From Phoronis australis (taxonomy: Eukaryota; Phoronida; Phoronidae), in assembly GCA_002633005.1 (NCBI GenBank), contig NMRA01000576.1, forward strand, positions 203,607 to 267,606: 64,000 nucleotides of DNA, in the 5' to 3' direction. The notes beneath the pieces are model-generated. The model worked only from the letters and a program-made list of their open reading frames with translations. It was not told the origin of the DNA and made no database searches. The translations under genes and the position numbers were made by a program. Below, piece after piece: positions 12,890 to 24,075 of this stretch; the first letter of the stretch is position 1; each line of letters starts with the position of its first letter.

Positions 12890-12951
12890 GTCTGACACCA
12901 ATTGTGAGAGAGCCTCGCGGCAAGATCTCTGGACGAAACTCATGTTACTAG
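12890..12951 (+). CDS. Candidate terminal exon of the + WSC locus
   Basis: A strong polypyrimidine tract (TCTATTTTCTCGTTTTCAG, ending at 12889) precedes a phase-1 open segment. Joined to the G left by the donor after 9637, it reads GLTPIVREPRGKISGRNSCY and then a TAG at 12949-12951. An AATAAA polyadenylation signal follows at 13045-13050. The splice signal, matching phase and poly(A) signal support a last coding exon that would give a secreted product with no membrane anchor. No domain is recognised in the 20 residues, and no homologous exon was found at the - locus. The call rests on signals only, and an additional exon between 9637 and 12890 is possible. Confidence 0.4.
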
Positions 12952-13044
12952 AGAGGTTCTGTTGTCGAAAATCTCGTAGTGTCAAACGCATTGTAGACAT
13001 TTGTATTGGAAAACTTTGGTTCTATCACGATTTCAAATTATTTG

Positions 13045-13050
13045 AATAAA
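13045..13050 (+). promoter_or_regulatory. AATAAA polyadenylation signal candidate
   Basis: A canonical AATAAA lies about 95 bp after the putative stop codon of the + WSC locus. Such hexamers are common by chance in AT-rich DNA, so it only supports the terminal-exon model. Confidence 0.35.
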
Positions 13051-13070
13051 AATGCTGACCGTCTTGATTT

Positions 13071-14014
13071 ATCGCTGTAAATCGACATCAACCATACAAG
13101 CCGCTGCTCGACACTCGACAATAAAAACGAGCTATTTTAGAAACATGGCACGTCCCGAAAATGGATAATCCAACAATGCATTTAAATCAAACATTTATTA
13201 AACGATTTAAAAATTCTGAACTCTTTTTAGCATCAAACTAATAATGCTGGAGACCCCATCATTATTTTTAGGTCTGGAAGCGTGTTATTCTAACAAAAAT
13301 GTCATTCTACACAAAATAAAGCTCGACTACATGTACATCCAAGAAAAGATGACGGCTGAATCAACGAGGATTTATATTTAATGTTAATGAGACGACAACT
13401 TATGTTGACCTTAAGACAATTTGACTTCCAATTAGTCACTTGCTGGTCCAAAAGAGTCAAGAGTAAACAGAGCATTTGGACAGAACGCGGCTGTATACGG
13501 ACAGATGCCACGAATGAACAGAGGAGTTGACAAAGTGTCAACAACTGACAATTTTTCCCTCAAAACAGACTTAAAAAGCAAAAACATTTCACTCGAACCT
13601 CTGAATGCTACATACAACTCGAAATAGCAAACTGGTTACCACCAATCCGATGATCAGAATCTACTGAAGGTCATATTTTGCTACGTAATCTTGTAACCAG
13701 AATGCATATGCTTGGCCGACGCCCCTATCGGATGTTAACGCAAAATCCTTATTTTTTTACTAGTCACCTAATGGTGAAGGATTGGAAAAAGTTCTTCCAT
13801 TCTTCAAACATGGGAACGAGAGATTACTCAGGTTTGGAATACCGCTTTAGCGCTACTTGACATTAAAATGTTGATCATTCGTTTGGCTTTAGCCCACTTC
13901 TATTGATTTTTGGCGCTACGTGCACGTAATAAATTGTGCATGCTTCTGTAGTGTTTTGTATTTCCTACACGTTAACAGTAATCACAGACTTGTTGTTGAC
14001 CACGCCATCAACTC
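13071..14014. other. No gene recognised
   Basis: AT-rich spacer between the WSC locus and the lectin pseudogene. Small open frames have no supporting signals. Confidence 0.45.
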
Positions 14015-14195
14015 ATGGATAGAAATAGGCTTTTTTTCTTCGCTACTGCTATCTGCTGTTGCTACATGTACATATCGTGTGCAGTATTACTGAGAAACGA
14101 AATTTCTGGAGGATATGGCCAAGACGACGGTGCACAAAGGTCAACCTGCATGTCAGCAGAACATACATTATACTTAAAATTTCATCTCAAGCCAG
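14015..14195 (+). CDS. Signal-peptide exon upstream of the lectin pseudogene
   Basis: An ATG at 14015 opens MDRNRLFFFATAICCCYMY, a short basic start followed by a hydrophobic stretch of about 20 residues (through ISCAVLL). This is a typical signal peptide, followed by about 35 polar residues. The frame ends in a good donor, CCAG|GTGAAT, after 14195, leaving one base, so it is phase 1. That matches the phase-1 acceptor proposed at 14278 (CTTTTTGAAG), just before the CUB segment. The 82-bp intron is short but plausible. The exon itself is intact, whereas everything downstream is broken, so the locus is probably dead. The link to the CUB segment is inferred from phase and position. Confidence 0.55.
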
Positions 14196-14277
14196 GTGAA
14201 TTGTAAAATATTTGAACATGGTCACGAAATGTAATTGTTTATCGGTTTACTTTGAACTTGTGATTGACTTTTTGAAG

Positions 14278-15903
14278 TTAATCAAACAATACTGCAAACG
14301 GAGTGCAGTCAATATCAGCCATCAAGAAGAAGTGAAGTAATTGCTACCTTACGTCTGCCTGTACCTCTCTACGACAACCAAAAATTCAAATCTTGTTCAG
14401 TGGAAAATTTATTACGGAAATAAGCTTAGCTGCGACGCAGAACGTAAACACTCTTCTCAGTTTGAGTTACTTGTATATTCTTTCTGTAAACTGTCGGTAC
14501 TAGAATACCTCCAAATTGTTGAATCCGTTGCATTGTCAGGCTGCAATAGTACTCTCTTGGAAGTTGCACCCACTACCGACGCCTAAGCTGAACTTTGTAA
14601 GAAATATGACATCAATTCTTTTCCGTTGCGAACAAGAGCTGCTGACGTCGTATTTATAAAATATCAACGACCTATACATGTACATTACAAAAATTCTTTA
14701 GTCATTGACTATAGGATAATTCGTTCCAGGAAACCAACCAGCTTTAGATTTTTGGAGAACTGTATGGGCAAAAACACGGTTCTATTTGCCGGAAACTGCT
14801 GCAAGTTGATATTAGCAGGATGGATTCCCATTAAAAATCGTAACGCAAGAAACATTTGCAGTGAGGTTGGAGGTCATCTATTTCGGATAAACACAAAAGA
14901 CGAACATGAATTCATTCTCTTTGTTATGAAGACCAAGTGGAAGCGTGCTATGCATTCAATTAATTCATACTTTGGAATTCATTTAGGCGTGTTTTGAAAG
15001 CCGAATGGAACTTATCAAGGATCTTATGGGAATCCGGTTTGGTTTTCGCATTGGTATCACGTAGGCGATGACGCAAAACCTTATTTGAAGGTGTCATATC
15101 AAACTTTTCCGAATGATATGCTGAAAGTTATCCCTGGGACTCAAAACCAGCCAGTAACTTAGTCCAGTAGCGAGTGCAATTGATGGTTGTGCAAAATCCG
15201 TACATCGGTGATAATTGGTTTTCCATTCCCTGTAGTTACCCAATCCGCTCTACTACAATAATATGCGAAATGGAGAAGGTTTCAAATATTTCCGAAAACA
15301 GGCGAATTGTAGGGCTTTGTGGATAACCAATTTTAATTTTAAAACGTGCCTTCTTGGCTGGACATACCTAAGTGGCAGATGCTTTCGTTTGGTTACAATA
15401 GCAGATGCAAAACACATATTGAGTTTCCCAACTGTACAGGAACAGTGGTCAAAACTCGGTGGAATTTTGGCTGATCCTGATACAAGAAGAGCAAACCGAA
15501 TCATGTCATTTTGGACGATTCGGCCTGAATATGGAAATGTGTTTATAGCAACTTATACCACAACAAAATGCAGGATATTATACTCACAACGCCCAGATAG
15601 TGTAAGTAGACTGTATGGTGACAACATATATGTGTGTGGCATATATTGGAATTACCGTGTAACGCTACATTCCCCGGGCATGTGTTGTGCGAAACGAACT
15701 CGACCAACGTCACTTCTAAGTAGTGCCGACAAACACAGTGGGCATGTGAAGATGGTACATGTATTTCAGCAAAAAGTTTCTGGGACGGCAATCTCGACTG
15801 TACTACTGGAACTGATGAACCTGGGATTGATATATGCAAATGCCAGTCTTTCAGTAAATATAGAATGTATAGTAACAAAAAATCCCATTTTTCTGAACAT
15901 AAG
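14278..15903 (+). pseudogene. Decayed CUB - CTLD - CTLD - LDLR-A lectin
   Basis: One uninterrupted stretch carries four extracellular domains in order. The CUB domain (14304-14722) reads ECSQYQPSRRSEV, then LPVPLYDNQKFKSC. After a frame change at about 14396 it reads QWKIYYG, EYLQIVES and DVVFIKYQRP..LVIDYRII, with a TAA at 14584. C-type lectin domain 1 (14761-15266) has CCKLILAGWIP, ICSEVGGHLFRINTKDEHEFI, a TGA at 14996, a frame change near 15115 and a TAG at 15168; it ends DNWFSIPCSYPIRSTTIICE. Lectin domain 2 (15347-15690) begins CLLGWTYLSGRCFRL and has EQWSKLGGILADPDT with Trp where Cys is expected; it shifts frame near 15650 and ends PCNATFPGHVLCE. An LDL-receptor A repeat (15724-15837) follows a TAG at 15721: CRQTQWACEDGTCIS, then FWDGNLDCTTGTDE. 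Stops, frameshifts and two Cys-to-Trp changes indicate a pseudogene. The lack of introns over 1.6 kb is unusual for such a protein. Confidence 0.8.
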
Positions 15904-15909
15904 GTGACG

Positions 15910-17009
15910 TCTTTTAAGTTTTGGCATGAGGTTCAGCACACAAGGAACTTAGATTTCGGTATTTCATGCAGATATATTAATTACATGTTAAGTTTTTCTT
16001 ATCATTAACCTTTCCCTTCGACTATGCTTAATTTGGGTTTTTGCTGCAGATCATTCATAACAGTTATGATAACAAGATTTTGCTCCTTTAGTATATTTGC
16101 ATATGACTTGACTGGTATTCGACACTTGCTGGCTTATTGTATATATTGTCCAGGTGATATTTTATGAATAGAAGAAACGTTGAATCAACATGGACTTTTT
16201 ATTTGTGCGGCGATTGTCCGATTTTTGATCTTACTGTGGCCAAATGTTTATGGAATTAGTATCAAGACGTTTCGTTATTATCATAGCTAATGCTACTGTA
16301 ACGGTGTTGAACAGCTTGTAACTTCCCATAACATTAAAAAAGCGTGGGCAAGTTTTGATACCAATTTGGTGAACTATATCCAAAGTGATTCAATCAACAC
16401 ATATACAGTATTGCTCTGAAGTTGTTTTCGATAAAGTGCCACTATATTTCTTCCGCACCCTTTTATCTTGGTCGTGGATTCCCACCATTGTCAGGGCAAT
16501 TGCATTTTCAAGAACCCACTGAATTACATAACCGTCACACATGTTGGCTTCTACAGGGTGTACAGTGTATCTGAAAGGCGATGACACTTATCTTTCTGGA
16601 CGTCTTGTAGTGCATGTTTTTAAACAAATTTGAGTCCAGTTTTTTGCGTTCACGTATTCACCTGCCACACTCTTCGACCCCATACGCCTCCATCCACGAC
16701 CCAATAAAACCACAACACCTTCGACCCACGACCCTTCGACCCTTTCATGCCTCGACGCGTGTACATTTAACTAAAGGCGGGTTCAGCTCCGTCATGTTAT
16801 CGACTCACCTTCGGTGTGTAAAGCTGTACAAAACGGCACAAGAAGCAGTAGCTAGGCAACCGCATGTTTCAAACGCACCATAAACAAATCGTACATTATA
16901 CATGTATATAACCGAACCAGGAACAACGTACCATTGTGACAGAAATGGCAGACGGACCTCCGAAGCAGCTAAAACTGACTTATCCTCCGCAATAATCGGA
17001 CGTTGCAGG
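15910..17009. other. No gene recognised
   Basis: Contains the C-rich tract described at 16671-16760. The open frame on the - strand at 16390-16587 was considered but shows no recognisable domain. Confidence 0.45.
16671..16760 (+). repeat. Degenerate TCGACCCACGACCC tract 3
   Basis: Contains CTTCGACCCCATACG, ATCCACGACCCAAT, CTTCGACCCACGACCC and TTCGACCCTTTCATG. This is the best-preserved of the five tracts, and the unit appears to be about 13-16 bp. Confidence 0.7.
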
Positions 17010-17290
17010 CTCAGTTTACACGACCAAAACTTCTTTAATGTTTAACCTATAATCATGATTTTCGTATCCACGTCTTCACTGGGTGTATAGAAACTGATCT
17101 GTGCTGTTGCTTCTGCATACCATCATCCAATTTTTCATTAATTGATTTTGATGTTAGAGTTCTTTTTCCGACTTTGGTACCAGTCGCTTACCCGAACAGT
17201 GACGTCATAAGAATTCATGACACCTACCGGCGATTGTGTGTTCTTATTTACGGGGTAAGGAACGTTTCATCCTTTGAAGTGTTGACGGAT
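17010..17290 (+). repeat. Left arm of a long inverted repeat
   Basis: This segment matches the reverse complement of 18400-18680 over most of its length. Shared blocks include AATCATGATTTT, GTATCCAC, TCTGTGCTG, GACTTTG, GTTACCCG.ACAGTGACGTCA, GACACCT.CCGGCGATTG and GGGTAAGGAA. The arms are clearly homologous but diverged, and they enclose about 1.1 kb. Confidence 0.75.
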
Positions 17291-18399
17291 TTTTTCCCAG
17301 AGGAAAGTAAAGCTTCCTCGTTTTTAACTTTTAATACACATTCCTTGAAATATGAGTATCGAAGGATAATTTAATTAAGTTGTAAAATTGCCCATAATGA
17401 AGATGATGGCTATCAAACAGTGTGTTATTGAAATGGAATTTGGGATGCACAACAGATTTACAGAGTTTTTCACTAATAAAGCCGGACATCGAGAATCCGA
17501 ACTTGAATTTGCACTTGACAGCGTATTGCCAAAGAGGGCATGATCTAACCATCCACAAAAGATTATAAAACGGGTTTGTGAAAGCGTCTGTAAACACAAA
17601 CCAACGTAGTCTGCTGGCTGTAAAAAATTTTCGACGCAAACCACTCAACATGTTGCAAAACCAATATGCTTAAGAAAACAACGTACTACACAACTTGCAA
17701 TATAAATCTGAATGTCTCGTTAGCCTGTTTAGACACTGCAACAATTATGTAACAATTTTTTTTGAAGTCCAGTTGTAGACAGGTTGGATTAAGCATTTTC
17801 TCACGCTTTGCTTTGACAGCACATAACTAGCCCGAGAGTAATCCGCAGTTTTGCGTACGGTACACAGGTCTTCTATAAAATGACGCAAATGTTCATGAAA
17901 TATCGGGCGCGCCCTGTTGCAGCATTTTTGGTTGCGTACTTCATCTGTACATATATCTCATTGGGGTATTATGAAACTTTGATTTCCATTCAGCTCGCCA
18001 ATGAAGCCTCCAAAGGCGGTACCAGTGGACAATGAAAAACTGTAAATGTCATTTAAAACTTTTGGGAGTTTTCGGGAGTTGAATGGAGCGGTCTTAAAAA
18101 CCAAAAGTACGAAACCAGTAGACATGGGCAGGTGATGATCTTTAAAGCTGCGAATAAGTCAAACGAAACTGACGAAACGAGCTTCGTAATGTTTCGGTCA
18201 CATGAAACTTCCCACCAAGTTTGACAACTTTGGGGACGTATAATGACCGATGGTTTGGCGCCAGTATGGCGTCGGTGTCAAATACCACTCAATCGTTTAT
18301 ACTATTCTGGTGAAAATGACATCGTTGTGCTAGGTTTCCATTACAATACGATAAATATTGTTCTCCCGGTGATAACATAATATGCCAAGAGTTTCCTTC
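17291..18399. other. Spacer between inverted arms; no gene recognised
   Basis: No transposase or other domain was recognised in the 1.1 kb enclosed by the inverted arms. Confidence 0.5.
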
Positions 18400-18680
18400 C
18401 GCGCCTCTTGACATTGTGGCAAATCCTTGACGTTTCCTTACCCTGTAAATGAAAACACTCAATCGCCGGCAGGTGTCAGGCATTGATCTGACGTCACTGT
18501 GCGGGTAACCGACTGGCCACAAAGTCGGCAAAAGAACTCTGTTTTCAATGGCAAATTATTAATAATTGCATGAAAGTATGGCAGAATTACCAGCACAGAT
18601 TTAATTCTATACGCCATGTTAACATGTGGATACTAAAATCATGATTCTATGTTGAGAATTAAAGAAGTTATGATGGTTTG
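18400..18680 (-). repeat. Right arm of a long inverted repeat
   Basis: Inverted partner of 17010-17290. The arrangement fits a fold-back or MITE-like element of about 1.67 kb; no clean target duplication was identified. Confidence 0.75.
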
Positions 18681-19442
18681 AAGTGGGACTACTCCCGACT
18701 AGTTCCCTATCCTCCTTACGTTCCATAGCAGAATAGGAATGCCTGCGATGGACAGGAATTACAAAGTATTTTTCAGTGTGGTTAATCAGAGTGGCCGGGA
18801 AAGTTGGCCTGCGAGCTGCCACTTGCTCTGTCTGCGCAAGACCTGCTATGCGGAGTCTTAAATCACTGTGTTCGTCCACTGTAACAATATCTCATGCAAC
18901 CATAGATATTAGTATAGAGATTTGCGAATCAGGGAAGTCTCGCGGCCTAACGCAAAAGTACGTGAGCAGGATTCAAAACTTCCGGTCTCATGGCTAAGCA
19001 TAGTAACGAAGGTGAATTTTCATTTTTATTTCGCGCACGTCAGGCAAATTTTTGAGTTTGAAATTAATTCGTTGTGTTTAATGCAAACTGAATCGCGTAT
19101 GCGAGCCATTCAAGTCGAATTATTGGTACGAAACGTGTCGGAATTAACAAGTTGTTGATCGGCCCGCTTGCTGGCACAGTTCAACACACGAATCGAGGAG
19201 TTTGGCCCAATGAAGAGATTGAGCTAAATGGATAATTCTTTTTAACAGTTGAATTCTCAGTCATTTACGATGATATTTAGTTTAAGTTTTGTGATTTTGT
19301 ATGAATTTTGGATCGGCCTAAATGCAGTTTCCCATTCTTTAGTCATTCTTTGCAGTATTTCACACCCGCCGTGTCTCACTGTGTGTGCCGTCAGCTTATA
19401 CTCTGTGGTGGCATTACTGCGTCATTTTATCTTCACTTGAGA
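18681..19442. other. No gene recognised
   Basis: Nothing with supporting signals is visible. One short segment (AGTGGGACTACTCCC..CTAGTTCCCTATC) resembles 51057-51090, which may reflect a shared repeat. Confidence 0.4.
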
Positions 19443-19766
19443 ATGAAACAAGTATGTTTCGAAATATCGTGTGTCTTTTTAATTATGTCGTTAGGTCAGT
19501 TACTGTATCTATGTTCAGCAGAGAGTAGAGTTTTGTTCAGAAAGTATGAACGCAACGGAATAAAGACCGTGAAAAATGAAAAGTGTCGTGTATTCAACAA
19601 ATTCTGTATAACAGAAAACTTGCTCCCGAAGTACAGTCAATTCGTCAATATGTTTACTATACATAAGGCATGGTTTACCAATATATCCAAAATTAAACAA
19701 GAGCGAATTTTTTATGATTTTCAGGAGCTCATATATATTAGCATGATGAAAAGTGGTGGAAAATGA
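19443..19766 (+). CDS. Hypothetical secreted protein ORF (107 aa)
   Basis: An ATG at 19443 starts MKQVCFEISCVFLIMSLGQL, followed by LYLCSAESR. That looks like a signal peptide with a possible cleavage site near residue 29. The rest is basic and polar (KYERNGIKTVKNEKCRVF and onward), with only two further Cys, and ends in TGA at 19764-19766. The start of the mature part loosely resembles the beginning of PAN/apple-type domains, but the match is too weak to name. No splice sites or relatives in the window support it. It could be a first exon read through into an intron, or a chance frame. Confidence 0.25.
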   Translation: MKQVCFEISCVFLIMSLGQLLYLCSAESRVLFRKYERNGIKTVKNEKCRVFNKFCITENLLPKYSQFVNMFTIHKAWFTNISKIKQERIFYDFQELIYISMMKSGGK

Positions 19767-19934
19767 AAAGTATGCCATCGAAATATTAAAACTTTCTTCT
19801 TTATATTGATATCCGTTTCAACAAACGGGGGCATTCATGAATATTTTTAAAAATCGAAGTACTGCAGCACTTGAGAATGGGATAAATTTTCAGTAAATGG
19901 CTGTTACTGAATCGATTTTATGATATGTATATCC

Positions 19935-20092
19935 AGGGGCGGATCCAGGATTTTGCGTTAGGTGGAGCAGAGCAGAGTATTAGCCAGGATTTTGTCGCTC
20001 AGACATTGGCACTCCCGACCTGCCAAATGGAATCTGGGGGAATTTTAGGGGGGTGTATCCCTATTGGCCCCCCTCTAAGTCCGCTATTGATG
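19935..20092 (+). mobile_element. MITE-like element with CAGGGGCGGATCC terminus
   Basis: The left end reads CAGGGGCGGATCCAGGATTT, a terminus I recognise from short non-autonomous DNA elements in many invertebrates and fish. The right end (GGCCCCCCTCTAAGTCCGC, about 20068-20086) is a decayed inverted counterpart, and G-runs lie inside. No coding capacity. The exact ends and target duplication are uncertain. Confidence 0.5.
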
Positions 20093-20094
20093 TC

Positions 20095-20720
20095 AAACTG
20101 CTGCTAAAACATCTGCCTTAAGTGTACACTTTTATTTGTTTTTTTTTTGATAAAGAATGAGAAAATGTAGTTTTTTCTAATTTAATGCCTTTTCAATTTC
20201 TAACCTGGAAAAATCCTGCAAGTGTACTCTTCCAAAAAGGTAAATTCAATTTGATTGGTCAAATGGATTAAACAGAACCAGTCAAATCTTCCCTAAATTA
20301 CATAAAGTGACCCGAATTGGTGAAATATTTTCATTATAACAGTACAGAATATTTTTAAAATTCAATTTATCTTTAGTTTTGGGAATAGATTCAGTCTATT
20401 TCTTCATAAATAATTTTGTTACATGTTTTCTACCTTGTGGTGCTGTGATCAGTTTCATTTAAAAAAATATATATTTTGTATTAAAATATGTGTTTATTCA
20501 TGGCTGCAGTACATCAAAACCGTTTAAAATACAAGTGTGCTCTTTTTGGATGGTCACTAACACAACGCCTCTCAATTCTTATATTATAGGACAGGAATGA
20601 AATTGATTTAAATTCCATTAAAATTTTATTGTCTAATTTAATTTTGTTTAATTAAAAATGCACATGATCATTTTATCATGTGGTCCGTAACTTAAGATTG
20701 TAAAAGCATTGATGATCAAT
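20095..20720. other. AT-rich spacer; no gene recognised
   Basis: Low-complexity AT-rich DNA with poly-T and poly-A runs. No exon signals are visible. Confidence 0.5.
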
Positions 20721-20925
20721 GATACATAATGTATAGAAGTAAAATAAATGGATCCATGAAGAAAGGAAGCGCTTTTTTAAGTGATAGTGGAATGTATATT
20801 TTGACGCGGTGAAACTCAAAACCAGTGGCCGGATTTGGCCAGACGAAATGGTACAGAAAGCGATGGGAAGTATTCTAGCCCCTAACCGTACAACCGAGGC
20901 GCTACGTGTTGACTAGCCCATGTCC
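20721..20925 (+). repeat. Dispersed repeat of about 200 bp, copy 1
   Basis: Matches 59740-59968 in the same orientation. Shared blocks include ATGTATAGAAGTA, AAG.AAGCG.TTTTTTAA.TGATAG, TTTTGACG.GGTGAAA, GTACAGAAAGCGA.GG.AAGTATT and AACCGAGG.GCTACGTGTTG.CTA. It is non-coding and probably a terminal or internal part of a DNA transposon. The second copy directly abuts a THAP remnant. Confidence 0.75.
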
Positions 20926-21167
20926 TACCAGCCCCGTTGATAGCCTTTATACCTCGCCGCCGGGTCTCATCCCCAAAGCAGACGGCGATTGTCACAAGAA
21001 ATCCCAATTATACCCAGGGAAGGGGTGAAATGGCGAGGGATTGGTTTGGGTTTGAGGGATCGAAAGAAATCAGCCGTTAGAGAATCCATCTGTGGCTACA
21101 AATAATAAATAAGGGAAGTATCGTTTGTCCAGGGCAATTGACGACGAACGGGAAGGAGTCTACTAGG

Positions 21168-21782
21168 TATAAACTTGTCTAATTAGGAAAACTTACGAGT
21201 GAATGTACTGTTGCTTGAGGTTAGGCCAAAAGGAAGCTGGAGAGAAAGAACAAACAGCGCAACCATCGGACTTTGTAGAAACTAGTCAGGAGTCGGATAT
21301 GAAGCATGAAGTACTCTGTAATGGTATTTGCCCAAATAATAGGATTACATGTTTGTGCCGAGAGCTGTTGCCGGGGTGGAGAGAAGCAACCTGCAGTAGT
21401 GGATGCTCGAGTACAGGTCGGGTCGCTAGCCAGTGACGTCGATTCTTGCCTGACAGTTAAGGCTCCGGGCTTGAAGAAGGTACTAACAGTGACTTTAAAA
21501 CAAAATAACCAACAGCACATTTTGTTCGACAAAAGGGAGGGAGCGTGAAAAAGGTATAAATTGGTTGACTTCGTATACCCAGGGTAGGGAGTTTAGGAGA
21601 GGTATAAAATGTCTAATTTAGGAAACTTATGAGTGAATGTACTGTTGCTTGAGTTTGGGCCAACAGGAAGCTGGAGAGAAAGAACAAACAGCGCTACCAT
21701 CGGACTTGGTAGGAAATAACTAGGAGTTGGGTATGAAGCTTGATGGGCTGTGTAATAGTATTTGCCCAAATAATAGGATTTA
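21168..21782 (+). repeat. Two-copy direct duplication, about 180 bp, period 435 bp
   Basis: 21168-21346 is repeated at 21603-21782 with about 10-15% divergence. Shared landmarks are GAGTGAATGTACTGTTGC, GGAAGCTGGAGAGAAAGAAC, CCATCGGACTT and TTTGCCCAAATAATAGG. Related wording near 21010 and 21571 (TATACCCAGGG) suggests that the whole 435-bp unit was once duplicated. Confidence 0.8.
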
Positions 21783-23961
21783 AGTCAGAGTGCCATGAAT
21801 CTCATTGTTAAACATAGGCAAAATATTATTTCGGGCGTCAAATTTGTATTGCCTACATTTAATTAAAACGCCCCTCACGAAGGCGGCTAAAACTGTGGCT
21901 TCATTATTTAATGTAGATGCCTCGTCACAGGGCAGCCAAAGAGCGGCCTGTTACATTAATATAGAAGTCCCTGCCCCATTATATTGCTACAGTGACTGAG
22001 CAAGCATGCTATACTTCATTTTAACGCTCTCGGTATCTCGAGATCCCTTCTTAAACGAGCATGTCTTAAAAACGATGTACATGTATTTTACATTTACATA
22101 AATCGACCGTTCCTGTCCAACTGTTTTACATGGCAAACAGAAAAATGTGTGGATATTAAAATTTAGCATGTGCTGTTATGAGATATCACCGTTCAATTGG
22201 AGCAAATCTAGTTACTCTGCGCGGGTAAGCGCAGAGTACTGTTGTTCCTGGGTTTTCTTCAATTTTGTTCTTCTTAGTCTTCTTATTCTTATTCTTCTTC
22301 CGACCATTTTTAAGCCTTAAGAACTCCTAATTGGGTGCAGGTACGGTCTTCAAATTCAGCATATGACTTTTGACAGTTTATAAATTTTATTGGTTAGCTA
22401 ATCATATTCCAAATTGCACCGGAAGAGGTCGTTTGGTGCAAAGGTCATATAATTTTCAAAATGCTACTCCTGCTTCACTTATAAAGCTATCTTTTTCAAA
22501 TTCGGTGCACAGGTATAAGTCACCAGGACAATTTAAAAAATTACTTTTCTAAGTAATCGGGTCATCCAATCAGGTGAAATAGGTCAAAGGTCATTAGGTA
22601 CAAACTAAAATTTTGAGTAGACACTTCAAATTGACAGGTCTGATTGTTACAGCTAAATCAAACATGAATCCATTTTTTATTTATTAAGCCAACATGATTC
22701 AACTATTTACCATAATAAGTAACTTAAAATGCACAATACTTTACAAAATTTAAGCACTAAAAACACTATTCAACAGCACAAGTTCCCATGATGTGAAAGT
22801 GGACATACATGTAACCTTTTATCATGGTGACCGAATAGTGTTTCGTTACACCAGAACTTGTCAAGCCTGGTTTAAAAAAATATGAAGTTGCAAGGAACAA
22901 GAAGTGGAGGCTTGAAGTCTCACAATCCAACATAGCTTATTTCTCTAATTAAGATTCTTCTTATTGTTCACTGGACAACCTGAATTAAGAAAGCACTAAG
23001 TTAAAAACATGACTTGAAAGCAATTTAGACTTAAAATTTTGAAAAAATGTGAATCATTTTGTGACACCTAATCAAGGCTTGAAAAGCAATTGACTGTCAA
23101 AAAACTTTTCAAAATGATTTAAGCTATTTTTAGCTTGGTGTAAGATCACCTGAATGGGAAATTCACAGTAAAATAATAATATATCTTATACTTTTTGCGC
23201 AAGAACACAAAAATTGAACAAAGTTCCTTTTTTGTAGCAACTTTTTTAAAAATGTATCAACGTAAATCTTCACAAATTACAAAGTAAAACGATGAACATT
23301 CCCTCCAGTTCAGCAAAAGTCGCCATGATTTCGGTGCCGCCAGAAATGAGACTAAGCCCACTTAATAAGTAACAACTGCGAGGCTGAAATTTGATGAAAA
23401 CTGTTGGATACCCGCAAACTAGTAACTAAAGATGTGTTTCATTAAATTTCACCGTAAATTGTTGGCAAAAACAATTTACACAAAGTTTTATGGAGAATGC
23501 CATCCAAAAATTAACCTACATTGTATCAATTTAGATGGAGTAGTTCAACTCAATAACGGCAAGTTCGGTTGCGTAACCTGACGCCTGACGGCAGACGGAG
23601 GTGTTGAAATTATCCCATGACGTATTTGGTTTCACACGCAGTCTGTTCAGCAGTTCACAACACGGGTTAGTTGTGTCAGCCCATCGCTTGAATTCATCGT
23701 TTAACACCAATAAATCCTCAAACTTCGATATAAAACAATTAACAATATACCGAATTCTTATAAAAACGTGTTGTTTTATCTTGATGTTACGGATTTACTG
23801 GTATTTAGGCACACCGTAGCCAATTTACTTAGGTCCTTAGCAGGGGATTGGGGTCTGTTCGGAAATAAATTCAAAATATTTTTCCGTGAAATACAGACCG
23901 GAGAACCTTGATCTTTGTTATTTATACTTGTGATTTTTTTTAGTTCTTAAGACAAAAAACG
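21783..23961. other. Repeat-like AT-rich sequence; no gene recognised
   Basis: Apart from the palindromic terminus at 22212-22330, no coding feature is supported. Confidence 0.45.
22212..22330 (-). repeat. CTCTGCGC palindromic repeat, single inverted copy
   Basis: Starts TTACTCTGCGCGGGTAAGCG, a 9-bp stem ACTCTGCGC/GCGCAGAGT around GGGTAA, followed by a (TTC/TTATTC)n pyrimidine stretch. In reverse orientation this is the unit of the minisatellite at 26790-27078, which ends CGCGCAGAGTAGTAA. The two sites face each other across 4.8 kb and may be termini of one old element. Confidence 0.6.
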
Positions 23962-24075
23962 CTCGTTATCCCGGCCAGTGGCTCGGAACACGGTCAGGCC
24001 CGTCGCGGCCGTACTGACTCGTTATCCAGGTCACTGGCTTGGAACCCGATCAGGTCCGTTGAGGCCGCCGGGACT
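23962..24075 (+). repeat. GC-rich two-copy tandem duplication, period 56 bp
   Basis: CTCGTTATCCCGGCCAGTGG at 23962 recurs as CTCGTTATCCAGGTCACTGG at 24018. The rest of the unit also matches (GGAAC.CG.TCAGG.CCGT.G.GGCCG). It stands out by its high GC content. Confidence 0.75.

Noticed and set aside
16390-16587. Possible C-type lectin fragment on the - strand
   Set aside because: Trp and Cys spacing does not fit the CTLD pattern, and no neighbouring exon supports it.
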